Shown piece after piece: positions 16,937 to 26,520 of a stretch of DNA of 64,000 nucleotides. The notes beneath the pieces are model-generated. The model was not told the origin of the DNA. It ran no database searches and was given only the letters and a program-made list of their open reading frames with translations. The translations under genes were made by a program, and so were the position numbers. Where the stretch lies: positions 124,001 to 188,000 of the forward strand of contig JBAXVX010000001.1 of assembly GCA_037128705.1 (NCBI GenBank), given 5' to 3'. Source of the DNA: CAIVAT01 sp037128705 (GTDB taxonomy: Bacteria; Bacteroidota; Bacteroidia; Bacteroidales; FEN-979). Position 1 is the stretch's first letter; each line of letters begins with the position of its first letter.

Positions 16937-19097
16937 TTATAATGCCACGACCCCGGTCGATCCGATTGTGATTGATGCGATCCGCCCATTCCTTGAACAT
17001 CATTTCGGGAACCCTTCAAGCACCCATGCATTTGGAGTTCAGACCAAAACCGCCGTTGAAAAAGCAAGAAAACTGGTTGCATCACTTTTGAATGCAAGAA
17101 GTAACGAAATCGTTTTTACAAGCGGGGGCACTGAATCCAATAACTTTGCCATCAAGGGGGTCGCTTTTTCAAAACGGGCAAAAGGAGCACACATCATCAC
17201 TACTTCCATTGAGCATCCTGCAGTTACCGAGGTTTGCCATTTTCTTGAAAGGGAAGGGTTCAATGTTACCTGGCTTCCCGTTGATGAATCAGGGATTGTT
17301 GATCCGGCGGAAGTTGAAAAGGCCATTACCCCTGCGACAATCCTGATTTCGGTGATGCATGCCAACAATGAAACGGGGAGTATCCAGCCGATAGAGACCA
17401 TTGGGAAACTGGCCCGGTCGAGGGGGATTTTGTTTCATACCGATGCCTCCCAGTCAACAGGAAAGATCCCGGTTGACGTTGAGAGGCTGCATGTTGACCT
17501 GCTGTCGGTTGCCGGGCACAAACTTTATGCTCCGAAAGGAGTGGGCGCACTTTACATCCGGAGGGGCGTGAAACTTGAGAAGATGATGCATGGTGCCGAT
17601 CATGAATCGGATCAGCGGGCAGGTACTGAAAATGTGATGGAGATTGTAGGATTGGGAGCCGCGGCCGAGCTAATTTCCAATTACAAATCATCCTCCGGCA
17701 CGTTGGCACTTCGGAATATGCTTCACGAAGGCATCCGTTCCCAGCTTCCCGAAGTCAGGCTGAACGGGCATCCCGAGTTGAGGTTGCCAAACACCCTGAG
17801 CCTTGGATTTCCTGGAGTGGAGGCCGCAACATTGCTTGGTGAGATGAAAGGCATTGCCGCATCGGCCGGGGCTGCCTGCCATGCCGATCAGTCCGATATC
17901 TCTGGGGTTCTCACCGCCATGCATGTCCCAATGGAATATGCCATGGGAACCATCCGGTTTTCGCTGGGAAGAATGACCACGCAACAGGAGGTCGAACAGG
18001 CCATCCCGGTCATCGTTGATGCGTATAAAAATTTGAAGACGAACACGGCATCAGGCATTCTGCCGACCTCCGTCCGGCTCACCGAATACACCCATGCGCT
18101 GGGTTGTGCCTGCAAGATCCGGCCGCAGTTGCTTGATAAAATTCTTAAATCCATACCAGGGAAGAATAACCCGAACATCCTGGTTGGTCATGAAACATCG
18201 GATGATGCTGCAGTTTACCAGATCGATGAGAACCGGGCCATCGTGCAAACAGTGGATTTCATCCCTCCTGTAGTGGATGATCCATATATGTACGGGGCCA
18301 TCGCTGCTGCCAATGCATTGAGCGACATCTATGCCATGGGAGGAAAACCCATTTTTGCGCTGAGTATTGTTGGCTTTCCCGACAGGAAACTGCCCATAGA
18401 GGTTCTGCAGCAAATCCTGAAAGGAGCGAATGACAAAGTTGCCGAGGCAGGGATCCAGGTGATAGGCGGGCATAGCATTGAAGACAGCGAACCGAAATTC
18501 GGACTGGTTGTGACCGGACTGATCCGTCCGGAAAAAATATTAAGGAATTCAGCCGCAAAACCCGGAGATGCGCTGGTTCTAACCAAGCCGGTTGGAACGG
18601 GAATTATCACCACGGCCATCAAACGCGGCCTCGCCAGTGAAGCAACGATTGACAGGGTAATGAAGATGATGGCTGAACTTAACCGGATCCCGGCTGAAAT
18701 CATGACCGGATTCAGGGTTCATGCCTGCACCGACGTCACCGGTTTCGGCCTTTTGGGTCATTTAAAGGAGATGGTTCAGGGGGCCGGCTTGCGGGCCAAC
18801 CTTAATATGGCTTCCATCCCCGTTCTGGAGGATGCATGGGACTTTGCAGCTGCCGGTACAATTCCCGGGGGGACAAAAAATAACCTGGCCTATGTTGAGG
18901 AGATTGTTCAATGGCAGGATAACACACCGGAGATGATGAAATTCATTTTGGCCGACGCCCAAACATCAGGCGGCTTACTTATTTCTTTGCCGGCTGAGCA
19001 GGCAAACGATCTGGTAACCCGGCTCCGGGAAGCAGGCATCACGCATGCTGCGATCATAGGAACTATGGAAACCGGGGAGCCAGGGATCAGTGTCTGA
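16917..19097 (+). CDS. selD: Fused cysteine desulfurase/selenocysteine lyase - selenophosphate synthase
   Basis: 726 aa from ATG 16917. Residues 1 to about 383 are an IscS/NifS-type PLP enzyme: YLDYNATTP start, PLP Lys202 in AGHKLYAPKG and catalytic Cys321 in SAGAACH. After a short linker, residues 386-726 are a complete SelD: VRLTEYTHALGCACK aligns with the E. coli SelD N terminus, with catalytic Cys397 (not selenocysteine) and Lys400, then SDDAAVY and ALSDIYAMGG metal/ATP motifs. The single chain could release selenium from selenocysteine, or sulfur from cysteine, and hand it to the kinase half that makes selenophosphate. It overlaps mnmH by 20 bases. No selA, selB or selC is in the window. 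Its 3' end overlaps the convergent M14 gene by 11 bases. Confidence 0.93.
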   Translation: MDPIYLDYNATTPVDPIVIDAIRPFLEHHFGNPSSTHAFGVQTKTAVEKARKLVASLLNARSNEIVFTSGGTESNNFAIKGVAFSKRAKGAHIITTSIEHPAVTEVCHFLEREGFNVTWLPVDESGIVDPAEVEKAITPATILISVMHANNETGSIQPIETIGKLARSRGILFHTDASQSTGKIPVDVERLHVDLLSVAGHKLYAPKGVGALYIRRGVKLEKMMHGADHESDQRAGTENVMEIVGLGAAAELISNYKSSSGTLALRNMLHEGIRSQLPEVRLNGHPELRLPNTLSLGFPGVEAATLLGEMKGIAASAGAACHADQSDISGVLTAMHVPMEYAMGTIRFSLGRMTTQQEVEQAIPVIVDAYKNLKTNTASGILPTSVRLTEYTHALGCACKIRPQLLDKILKSIPGKNNPNILVGHETSDDAAVYQIDENRAIVQTVDFIPPVVDDPYMYGAIAAANALSDIYAMGGKPIFALSIVGFPDRKLPIEVLQQILKGANDKVAEAGIQVIGGHSIEDSEPKFGLVVTGLIRPEKILRNSAAKPGDALVLTKPVGTGIITTAIKRGLASEATIDRVMKMMAELNRIPAEIMTGFRVHACTDVTGFGLLGHLKEMVQGAGLRANLNMASIPVLEDAWDFAAAGTIPGGTKNNLAYVEEIVQWQDNTPEMMKFILADAQTSGGLLISLPAEQANDLVTRLREAGITHAAIIGTMETGEPGISV

Positions 19098-20931
19098 GCG
19101 ATTCGACCAGCTTCGCATCATATATTTTCCCGACAGGATAGACCATTTTCCGCTTGTCAGCGTAGGGCGACTTACCGTAAAACCAGTTCAGGATGAGTTG
19201 CGGGTTCTTTGCAAATGTGGAATCTGCCAGCTTTTTCGCTTCAAATTCCTGCCTTAGCACGGGATTTTTTGTCATCATTTCGCGTGCCATAGTTTCTATC
19301 ACATACGATTCTCCATATTCCTTCTGTTCAAAAATGGCATCAAAAAACCCCCAGTAAACATACGATCCGTCTCCTTTTGGCTCCAGGATATGAGGTATAA
19401 TACGTCCTGCCTGCTGCATGACCTCGACCACAGCCGACCCGGCCGGGAATGAGATGGTATCTTCCATTTCCTCGCACTCAATGTGGGTCATCGGATGACG
19501 TCCCTCATACGGATTTTGCTGCCATGCCGGATTTTTAAACCGGTAGCTTCGTACCGTGATGGTGGCATCCTTCGAAAGTTCCCAGACTTTGATCCCATGG
19601 ATTTTCAAACGGTCGATCACAGCGTTCCATTCAGCCGGAATGACATAGGCATAAGGTAGTTTTACGGAAGAGACCACCCTGGCGTTTGAAAAATAGGGGA
19701 GGGTGAAGGTGGCGTTCTTGTTGCTGTATTTGAACCAGGCACCTCCGCTCAGGTCGCTTTTTTCAGCGGTGTAATCGAATCCGAGGAAATCAACCATGCT
19801 GCTGTCAGCTATGCTCGTTTCAAATTCAAGCGGGAATTCAGCATTCAGAAATTTCGGGCTCGATACGAACTGATCGGCTGCTTTGATCAGTTTGTGAAGA
19901 TTGTCCGACTCTTTATACAGAATTTCAATGGTCGTGAGCATGCATGCGTAGGTGCTTTCAACACGCTGACGGTATGGTTTCAGCATATGCGTTTCTAATA
20001 ACAGCCCGGGGCGGTTGCGGAGAGCGGTGTATCCCTGAGAAAGCATGGGTGGAGTAACCCCTGTAATCAGTCCGCTTCGGGGATCATGCCAGTTGCGGAA
20101 ATCGACATGTGGAAAAACAGGGTATCCCGATTTATTCAGGTGACTTTGCATCTGGCTGATAAAGGTGTTTTCCGACCAGTTGGTTAACCCCGCATCCATA
20201 TCTCCATAAATCTCCATCAGGTAGGTAAGCACGTACTGGTAATCGGCCCCATCGGTGGTATGTGAATCGATAAAGAAATCGGGGATCCACCTGTTAAACA
20301 TCTGCAACCAGGCCTTCATTTCCGGTGCATCAGCCTTGAGATAATCGCGGTTAAGGTTCAGGTTGTTGGCCGTTGTGCGCCAGCCCATCTCCCTCGGCCC
20401 GTTCTGGTTGATACGGTTGAAGGGGCCAAAGCGCTCATGGCCGTCAACATTGAAAATCGGGATAAAGAGGATGGATACATGGTCTAACAGTCCGGTGATC
20501 CGATCGGGAATACCGGAGTTTTGATCATGGGTCACAGTGGCCGGATCTTGAAAGCTGGGCCGGGCATCGGCGATGGCCAAATCCCTGATAAGCATCAGGC
20601 CAGCATCCTTTCCCTCACACTCCCCGGCATGGATGCATGCCTGAATGAGGAGCAGCGTCCGTCCGGCCGAGTGAATGTCGTCAGGATTGCTCAACCCATC
20701 CTTGTCGAGAATGAGCAGCGGGAGATCCCTCCCCTGGGGGCTCCGGCCAAAAGTAGTATAGGTCACCATTTTCGATCCTTTTGCAAGCTGTTTGCAGTAA
20801 TCGATGGTTTCCTGGTATCTCGGAGTCTCCAGTGTCCCCGATTTCTCATACAATGTCTGCCAGTCAAATCTTTGAGCGGTGGCTGCGGTGAGGATCATGC
20901 AGACTGACAATGTCAGGTTGAATCGTTTCAT
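19087..20931 (-). CDS. Exported M14-family zinc carboxypeptidase
   Basis: 614 aa with a signal peptide (KRFNLTLSVCMILTAATA). The M14 zinc site is intact: His101 and Glu104 in CIHAGECEG, and His224 in FIDSHTTDG. NLNRDY supplies the substrate-carboxylate Arg region, and Glu313 in LLLETHMLK is the probable catalytic Glu. A C-terminal region of about 200 residues beyond the catalytic domain is probably a beta domain; none of it resembles a T9SS tail. Likely removes C-terminal residues from peptides, or acts on peptidoglycan peptides, outside the cytoplasm. Monocistronic, with a TATATTTG box upstream on its strand. The end overlaps the convergent selD fusion. Confidence 0.88.
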   Translation of the reverse strand: MKRFNLTLSVCMILTAATAQRFDWQTLYEKSGTLETPRYQETIDYCKQLAKGSKMVTYTTFGRSPQGRDLPLLILDKDGLSNPDDIHSAGRTLLLIQACIHAGECEGKDAGLMLIRDLAIADARPSFQDPATVTHDQNSGIPDRITGLLDHVSILFIPIFNVDGHERFGPFNRINQNGPREMGWRTTANNLNLNRDYLKADAPEMKAWLQMFNRWIPDFFIDSHTTDGADYQYVLTYLMEIYGDMDAGLTNWSENTFISQMQSHLNKSGYPVFPHVDFRNWHDPRSGLITGVTPPMLSQGYTALRNRPGLLLETHMLKPYRQRVESTYACMLTTIEILYKESDNLHKLIKAADQFVSSPKFLNAEFPLEFETSIADSSMVDFLGFDYTAEKSDLSGGAWFKYSNKNATFTLPYFSNARVVSSVKLPYAYVIPAEWNAVIDRLKIHGIKVWELSKDATITVRSYRFKNPAWQQNPYEGRHPMTHIECEEMEDTISFPAGSAVVEVMQQAGRIIPHILEPKGDGSYVYWGFFDAIFEQKEYGESYVIETMAREMMTKNPVLRQEFEAKKLADSTFAKNPQLILNWFYGKSPYADKRKMVYPVGKIYDAKLVESLRH

Positions 20932-20945
20932 AGGTCAGAAATTGT

Positions 20946-20953
20946 CAAATATA
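20946..20953 (-). promoter_or_regulatory. -7 box TATATTTG for the M14 peptidase
   Basis: On the minus strand the sequence reads TATATTTG, matching the Bacteroidetes TAnnTTTG element, 15 bases before the start codon. No clear -33 TTTG was found. Confidence 0.45.
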
Positions 20954-21031
20954 CGTTACATCCGCCTTGGTTACACACAGACCTTAAAAAATCAAAAATC
21001 CTGATGACGGTGAGAAACTTTTTACCCGGGT

Positions 21032-21064
21032 TTTGTTTCTTCGTGCAATATTTTCCTAACTTTG
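21032..21064 (+). promoter_or_regulatory. Bacteroidetes-type promoter for tetR-tolC
   Basis: TTTG at 21032-21035 and TAACTTTG at 21057-21064, separated by 21 bases, close to the usual spacing of about 19. The start codon is at 21113. Confidence 0.6.
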
Positions 21065-21076
21065 CGTCCTTACTTG

Positions 21077-21093
21077 ATAGGTTAAATACCTAT
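21077..21093. promoter_or_regulatory. Palindromic operator candidate ATAGGT-N5-ACCTAT
   Basis: A perfect 6-bp inverted repeat with a 5-bp spacer lies just downstream of the -7 box and 19 bases before the TetR start. This is a typical position for an autoregulatory TetR operator. Confidence 0.5.
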
Positions 21094-21112
21094 GATTTGG
21101 TAAAATTCACGG

Positions 21113-21748
21113 ATGGAAAAAGCGTTGGTCGATATTTTGGACAGGGTCAGGGAACTCTTCTATAAATACGGAGTCAGAAGTGTTTCTGTCGATGATATCT
21201 GTCGGGATCTGGGAATGTCGAAGAAAAAATTGTACCAGTTTGTCGACAGTAAAACACGCCTGGTTGAAAAGCTCCTTGAACTGGAACGCCAGAATTTCGA
21301 AGTAATTTTTGAAAAACATAATTTCGAAGGCGTAAATGCCATTGATATCCTGCTGATAGTCAGCCGTGATATGGGCGAAAGATTCAGGGATATCAGTCCT
21401 TCCATGACCTTTGATCTTAAGAAATATTACCCCGACATCTACCACAAGCATGTGGATGAGCGGATTGAATTTATTTACAACAAGATTCAGATCAACCTTC
21501 AGAAAGGAATCAGTCAGTGTATCTACCGCGATGACCTCAGCATTGAATTGGTTGCAAGGCTTTATATGCGGCGCCTGATCGATTTGCACAACCCGGAATT
21601 TTTTCCGGCGGATAAATTTTCATTTCAAACGCTTTTCGATGTTATGTTCGACAATTTTATCCGGGGTATTGCCAATCAGAAGGGGATAGAATATTACGAA
21701 AAACAGAAACGGAAAGTAAATTTTAAAAAATTCAACCAATCACAATGA
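21113..21748 (+). CDS. TetR-family regulator of the efflux locus (first copy)
   Basis: 211 aa. The N-terminal helix-turn-helix (SVSVDDICRDLGMSKKKLYQFVDSKTRLV, residues about 23-50) is a clear TetR DNA-binding domain. The C-terminal ligand domain contains PSMTFDLKKYYPDIY, closely paralleled in the second TetR at 27771. The stop overlaps the start of the TolC-like gene (ATGA), so it is the first gene of an outer-membrane efflux operon and probably represses it. A palindrome sits in its leader. The ligand cannot be inferred. Confidence 0.9.
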   Translation: MEKALVDILDRVRELFYKYGVRSVSVDDICRDLGMSKKKLYQFVDSKTRLVEKLLELERQNFEVIFEKHNFEGVNAIDILLIVSRDMGERFRDISPSMTFDLKKYYPDIYHKHVDERIEFIYNKIQINLQKGISQCIYRDDLSIELVARLYMRRLIDLHNPEFFPADKFSFQTLFDVMFDNFIRGIANQKGIEYYEKQKRKVNFKKFNQSQ

Positions 21749-23106
21749 AATACATTTTTCCCATCATCATAATTTTTTGCTACAGTCTGGGCCAGACTTC
21801 CCTGGCTCAAAATCCGGCCATTGTCAGGCCCAACGAGGTCATGAAATTTTCACTTGAACAGGCTCAGGCTTACGCTTACGAAAATAACTACGACCTGAAA
21901 AATTCGACAACCGATGTGGAGATAGCCCGGAAAATGGTAAAACAGAATACGGCCATTGGCCTTCCGCAAATCAATGCCGGTATTGATTATATGAACAATC
22001 TTGTAATACCAACCACAATGATCCCGGGTGAATTCTTTGGAAAACCCGGCGCTCCCCAGCCTGTTCAGTTTGGTACCCCATATACGGGAACACTGAAAGG
22101 ATCACTTACGCAATTGGTTTACAGTGGTCAGTACCTGGTAGGGTTACAAACAGCCAAAGCTTACCTTGAGACATCAAAACAGAAAAATGTCAAGGATAAA
22201 GTGGACGTCAGGGACCAGGTAGCCGATGTTTACATTCGCCTGCTGGTGGTTGACGAAGGAATAAAAATCCTGGATTCGACCTTTGTAGTGGTCAGCAGGT
22301 TGGTTGAAGAGGCCAGGAAGAGCTACCAGGTTGGACTTATTGAAGATATTGAGGTTGATCAGGCCGATCTGAACCGTTCGAACCTGGAGGCTACCATTAC
22401 CTACACAAAAAATCAACGGGATTTGATCTATGCCAATTTGAAGTTTCTTGTCGGATTGAAAGACAACCAGGAGATGATTCAAACGGATGATCTCAATTAT
22501 TTTCTTGCCCAGGTTAACCGCGACGCCCTTGTCAACCAACAGTTCGATTACAAGTCGAACATTGACTTCGTGTTATTGAAAAAGGCTGATTACCTGACAT
22601 TGATGCAGTACAAGCTTTCAAAGACAGCCTACCATCCCACACTCAGCGGATACCTGAATGCTTCAACAAGCGCCCAGCGCGATACATGGAACTTTTTTAA
22701 CACAAGCGAGGTTTGGTATCCGGCTGCCAGTTTTGGATTTTCACTTCAGATCCCGATCTGGAGCAGTGGCGGCCGCAAGTATGCCGTTGACCAGGCCCGG
22801 CTGAATGTAGAAAAGACCAAGGTTACGGATGAGAAAATGCGTGTAGGGCTGGAACTGCAGGTTGCCACCGCTAAAACTGAATTCAGCAATGCTTATGCAA
22901 TCTACCGGAACAAGGTAAAAGGATTTGAAACCTCCCTGAAGATTTACGAAAAAACCATGGAAAAATACAAACAGGGAATGGTCGGAAGTACTGACCTCAA
23001 TCAGCGTTACCAGCAGTTTCTGGCATCCAATAATGATTATATGCAATCAATTTATTCCTTGCTGGCCCAGAAGATCAGATTGAATAAACTCCTCGAAAAA
23101 TTCTGA
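21745..23106 (+). CDS. TolC-family outer-membrane efflux channel
   Basis: 453 aa with a signal peptide (YIFPIIIIFCYSLGQTSLA). The mature protein has the two-fold repeated helical layout of TolC: MKFSLEQAQAYAYENNYDLKNS at the start, long coiled-coil stretches such as RLVEEARKSYQVGLIEDIEVDQADLN, and a second hairpin near YEKTMEKYKQGMVGSTDLNQRYQQF. It forms the outer-membrane exit duct of a tripartite pump. The RND permease and adaptor are encoded convergently just downstream, so the pump is split between two units. Confidence 0.9.
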   Translation: MKYIFPIIIIFCYSLGQTSLAQNPAIVRPNEVMKFSLEQAQAYAYENNYDLKNSTTDVEIARKMVKQNTAIGLPQINAGIDYMNNLVIPTTMIPGEFFGKPGAPQPVQFGTPYTGTLKGSLTQLVYSGQYLVGLQTAKAYLETSKQKNVKDKVDVRDQVADVYIRLLVVDEGIKILDSTFVVVSRLVEEARKSYQVGLIEDIEVDQADLNRSNLEATITYTKNQRDLIYANLKFLVGLKDNQEMIQTDDLNYFLAQVNRDALVNQQFDYKSNIDFVLLKKADYLTLMQYKLSKTAYHPTLSGYLNASTSAQRDTWNFFNTSEVWYPAASFGFSLQIPIWSSGGRKYAVDQARLNVEKTKVTDEKMRVGLELQVATAKTEFSNAYAIYRNKVKGFETSLKIYEKTMEKYKQGMVGSTDLNQRYQQFLASNNDYMQSIYSLLAQKIRLNKLLEKF

Positions 23107-23122
23107 TAAACAGTCTGTTTAT
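23106..23122. terminator. Weak bidirectional hairpin between tolC and RND permease
   Basis: ATAAACAG and CTGTTTAT form a short AT-rich palindrome covering the region of both convergent stop codons, followed by T-rich sequence on the plus strand. The loop is very small, so function is uncertain. Confidence 0.3.
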
Positions 23123-26100
23123 TTTCTTCTTCTTCTTTTTGCTTCGCGATTAGATCTTCCCCGTTTTATCCTTGCCATCATCCTGGCATCAATCAGCAAC
23201 ATGGCTGGAACAAAGACCAGGGTAAGGAAAGTGGCAAAACTCAACCCAAAGATGATGGTCCATGAAAGCGGACCCCAGAAAGCAACACTGTCCCCGCCAA
23301 AGTAGAGGTGAGGGTTCAGTTCAGTAAACAGCGTTACAAAATTAATGTTCATTCCAACCGCCAGGGGCACAAGTCCCAGCATGGTGGCGGTGGCTGTCAG
23401 TGCTACCGGTGTGATCCTTGTTTTGCCAGCTGCGATGATTGCCTGGGTGGTTTTCATCCCGCGGGATTTCAATTCATCCGCAAACTCCACAATCAGGATA
23501 CCATTGCGCACCACAATTCCTCCCAGAGCGACGATGCCCAGTCCGGTCATGATCACACTGATCGACATGCCAAAGAAATCTATCCCAAGCAAAACCCCGA
23601 TCACACTGAAAATGACTTCGCTCAGAATGATCAGCGATTTACTCAGGGAGCCAAACTGGGTTATCAGGATAAAGAAGATCAAACCGATGGCGATCAACAT
23701 GGCTTTCAACAGGAAGACCATGGTTTCGGCCTGGTCCTCCCGCTCACCGGTCAGGTTGATCTCCACCCCTTTGGGCATATTAAAGTAGGGTAAGGAAGTG
23801 TTGATACTGGAGACTACCTCGTTGGCAGTGTAACCGGATAATACTTCCGAAGAAAGAGTAATCACCCTTTTGAGATTTTTCCGTTTTATCCCTCCGTAGG
23901 TGTCTTTGTAATGAATCGTAGCTACAGATGAAATAGGGATCTGCCTCAATAGCCCCGAATTCATGTCGCGGTAGGTTATCTTTGCGTTGATGATCTGGTT
24001 GATATTGGTTCGTTCCGCATGAGAATACCGCAGCTGGATCGGATATTCATCTTCATCCTCCTTGTATTTAGAGATCTCCTTTCCGAAGATGGCGGTTCGC
24101 ATTTCAAGACCGATTTGCCCGAGTGACAATCCTTCACGGTTTGCACGTACCCGGTCGATGTTGATGATGATCTCAGGTTTATTATTGTCAAAATCGGACT
24201 TCAGCTGCTCGATGCCAGGGACTTGTAAGGAATCAAGATAGGACTTGAAGGCGATGGAGGCCGGGATGAGTGATTCGAGATTTTCACCCGAAATTTCAAT
24301 GTTTACCGGCTTTCCGGTGGGAGGACCCATCTTGTTCTTCTCAACGCTGATGGTGACGCCCGGAATATTTTTCAGGTTCTCCCTGATTTTATCCATGATG
24401 GCCTGGGTCGAGACGCCACGCCGGAATTTACTCTCGGTAAAGTTAACGGTTACCTTCCCTTTGTTGGCCGATACAGACCGGTCAAACATACTTTCGCCCG
24501 CTCCAAGCCCGACATTGGCAATGATGGATTCAACAACAGGATTTTTTTCTCCCAGCACATGATTTACCTTCTGTTCAACCAGCCGGGTTACCGAATCGGT
24601 AACATTCTGATCGGTTCCTTCAGGTAATTTGATGAATACACTGACATAGGTGGGATTGTTGTTCGGGAAGAACAACACCTTCGGTTTGACGACCCCGGTA
24701 ATAAAGATACTGAAGAAAAACAAAGCGACGACAACCCCCAGGAGATACCAGGGATTACGGCCTTTCAAAGCCACTACCAGCGTCTTCTCGTACATTTGCA
24801 GTGCCCAGGGCCAGGTTACATTCTGGAAACGGAGAATGGCGCTTTTCAGGACCAAACGGTAAAGAGCGTTGAGGATGAGTGCGAGTATGAAAATGTTGCC
24901 CATGACAAAACTCCCGGCAATATAGGAGATCAGGGCCAGCACGAACATCACGACGCTGGTGACCAGTAATCTTTTCTTGTCCGATTTATGTTCAGTCTGG
25001 TCATATTCATGTTTCATGAAGGTGACAGCGAACACCGGGTTTATGATATAGGCTACAAAAAGGGAGGCAAAAAGAGTCAAAATAAGCGTGACCGGCAGGT
25101 AATGCATGAATTTCCCCACAATTCCGGGCCAGAAAGCCAGCGGGAAGAATGGTGCGAGTGTGGTCAGTGTTCCTGAAAGAATGGGAAGGAATACCTCTCC
25201 TGCGGCATTTTTTGCCGCCTTCACAATATCCGGCTGGTCCCGGTGGAGGCGGTGGGTGTTCTCGATGACCACAATGGCATCGTCGACAATGATCCCAAGT
25301 GCGAAAATAAAGCCGAACATCACGATCATGTTCATGGTGAAACCCAGGCTTGGCATGATCAGGTATGCCACAAACATGGAAAGAGGGACAGAAAGAGCCA
25401 CGAAAAATGCATTGTTCAACCCCATGAAGAACATGAGTACAACGACCACCATGATAAACCCGATGATAATTGTATTGTTCAGCTCCTCCAGGGTGCTCTC
25501 GGTAAACCGTGACTGATCACCTGTGATGGCTACATTGAGATCGGGAGGATAGACGGTTTTTTTCAAGACCTTCATGATCTCTTTGATCTCTTCGGAGGCT
25601 TTGATCAGGTTTTCACCGCTTTTTTTGATCACGTTCAGTGTGACCACATTCTTCCCGTTCAGCCGGGCAAAACTTTCCTGGTCCTTAAAGGAATCCCTTA
25701 CATCAGCCACATCCTGAATATAGATATTGGCCCCACTGGCCGATTTCAGCATGATGGTCTTGATCTGTTCAGGTGTTTTAAACTGGCCTGCCAGTCGAAT
25801 GGTGTATTTTGTGCCGAATGAAGTGATCGTACCTGCTGAAATGGTAACATTCTCAGCAGCAACAGCCGATTCGATGTCACGAAATGATACGCTGGCCGCC
25901 TGCATCTTGTACATGTCGACGTCGATCTGGATCTCCCGTTCAAGGGCCCCGACGATGTCAACCCGTGTAATCTCCTTCAGGGTTTCGATTTTATCCTGAG
26001 CCTCTTCGGCATACTTTTTAAGTCGTTGCAGATCATAATCTCCCGCCAGGTTGATGTTCATGATAGGAAATTCGGAAATGTCAACTTCCTTGATATCCGG

Positions 26101-26508
26101 GTCTTTCGGCAGGTTATTCGGCAGGTTCGTTTTGGCTTTGTCCACAGCATCACGAACACGCTGCTTCGCCTCGGTCACCTCAATGCCCGGGTTGAACTCA
26201 ACGACAATGGTTGAAAAATCCTGGATTGAATTGCTGGTGATCTTTTTTACGTCGGCCAGTGATTTACATTGTTTTTCAATGGGACGCGTAACCAGGTTTT
26301 CCATGTCCTCGGGTGATGTTCCAGGGTATACGGTATTTACCAGGATGGTAGGGATGACAATCTCGGGAAACTGCTCCTTCGGAATGCTGAAATAGGATAA
26401 CAGACCCAGGGTGGTTATGATGATTGTAAGTACGTAAATGCTGGTTTTATTATCGATCGACCAGCTGGTTGCAAAAAACTCTTTGAGTTTGTGTTCTTTT
26501 TGTTTCAT
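23119..26508 (-). CDS. RND-family efflux permease (AcrB/MdtB-like)
   Basis: 1129 aa. Inner-membrane proton antiporter of a tripartite pump. TM1 is near residues 23-42. The first periplasmic domain starts IPKEQFPEIVIPTILVNTVYPGTSPEDMENLVTRPIE. The TM4 motif GIIVDDAIVVIENTHRL carries the proton-relay Asp pair. The second half repeats the fold, with GGIVVRNGILIVEFADELK. Between TM6 and TM7 there is an inserted segment (about residues 505-555) with two extra hydrophobic stretches, longer than in AcrB; I recall similar inserts in Bacteroidetes homologues. The C terminus is basic (RSNREAKRRRRK). It follows the adaptor gene by 12 bases. Substrates are unknown. Confidence 0.92.
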   Translation of the reverse strand: MKQKEHKLKEFFATSWSIDNKTSIYVLTIIITTLGLLSYFSIPKEQFPEIVIPTILVNTVYPGTSPEDMENLVTRPIEKQCKSLADVKKITSNSIQDFSTIVVEFNPGIEVTEAKQRVRDAVDKAKTNLPNNLPKDPDIKEVDISEFPIMNINLAGDYDLQRLKKYAEEAQDKIETLKEITRVDIVGALEREIQIDVDMYKMQAASVSFRDIESAVAAENVTISAGTITSFGTKYTIRLAGQFKTPEQIKTIMLKSASGANIYIQDVADVRDSFKDQESFARLNGKNVVTLNVIKKSGENLIKASEEIKEIMKVLKKTVYPPDLNVAITGDQSRFTESTLEELNNTIIIGFIMVVVVLMFFMGLNNAFFVALSVPLSMFVAYLIMPSLGFTMNMIVMFGFIFALGIIVDDAIVVIENTHRLHRDQPDIVKAAKNAAGEVFLPILSGTLTTLAPFFPLAFWPGIVGKFMHYLPVTLILTLFASLFVAYIINPVFAVTFMKHEYDQTEHKSDKKRLLVTSVVMFVLALISYIAGSFVMGNIFILALILNALYRLVLKSAILRFQNVTWPWALQMYEKTLVVALKGRNPWYLLGVVVALFFFSIFITGVVKPKVLFFPNNNPTYVSVFIKLPEGTDQNVTDSVTRLVEQKVNHVLGEKNPVVESIIANVGLGAGESMFDRSVSANKGKVTVNFTESKFRRGVSTQAIMDKIRENLKNIPGVTISVEKNKMGPPTGKPVNIEISGENLESLIPASIAFKSYLDSLQVPGIEQLKSDFDNNKPEIIINIDRVRANREGLSLGQIGLEMRTAIFGKEISKYKEDEDEYPIQLRYSHAERTNINQIINAKITYRDMNSGLLRQIPISSVATIHYKDTYGGIKRKNLKRVITLSSEVLSGYTANEVVSSINTSLPYFNMPKGVEINLTGEREDQAETMVFLLKAMLIAIGLIFFILITQFGSLSKSLIILSEVIFSVIGVLLGIDFFGMSISVIMTGLGIVALGGIVVRNGILIVEFADELKSRGMKTTQAIIAAGKTRITPVALTATATMLGLVPLAVGMNINFVTLFTELNPHLYFGGDSVAFWGPLSWTIIFGLSFATFLTLVFVPAMLLIDARMMARIKRGRSNREAKRRRRK

Positions 26509-26520
26509 GACCTGGTCAGA

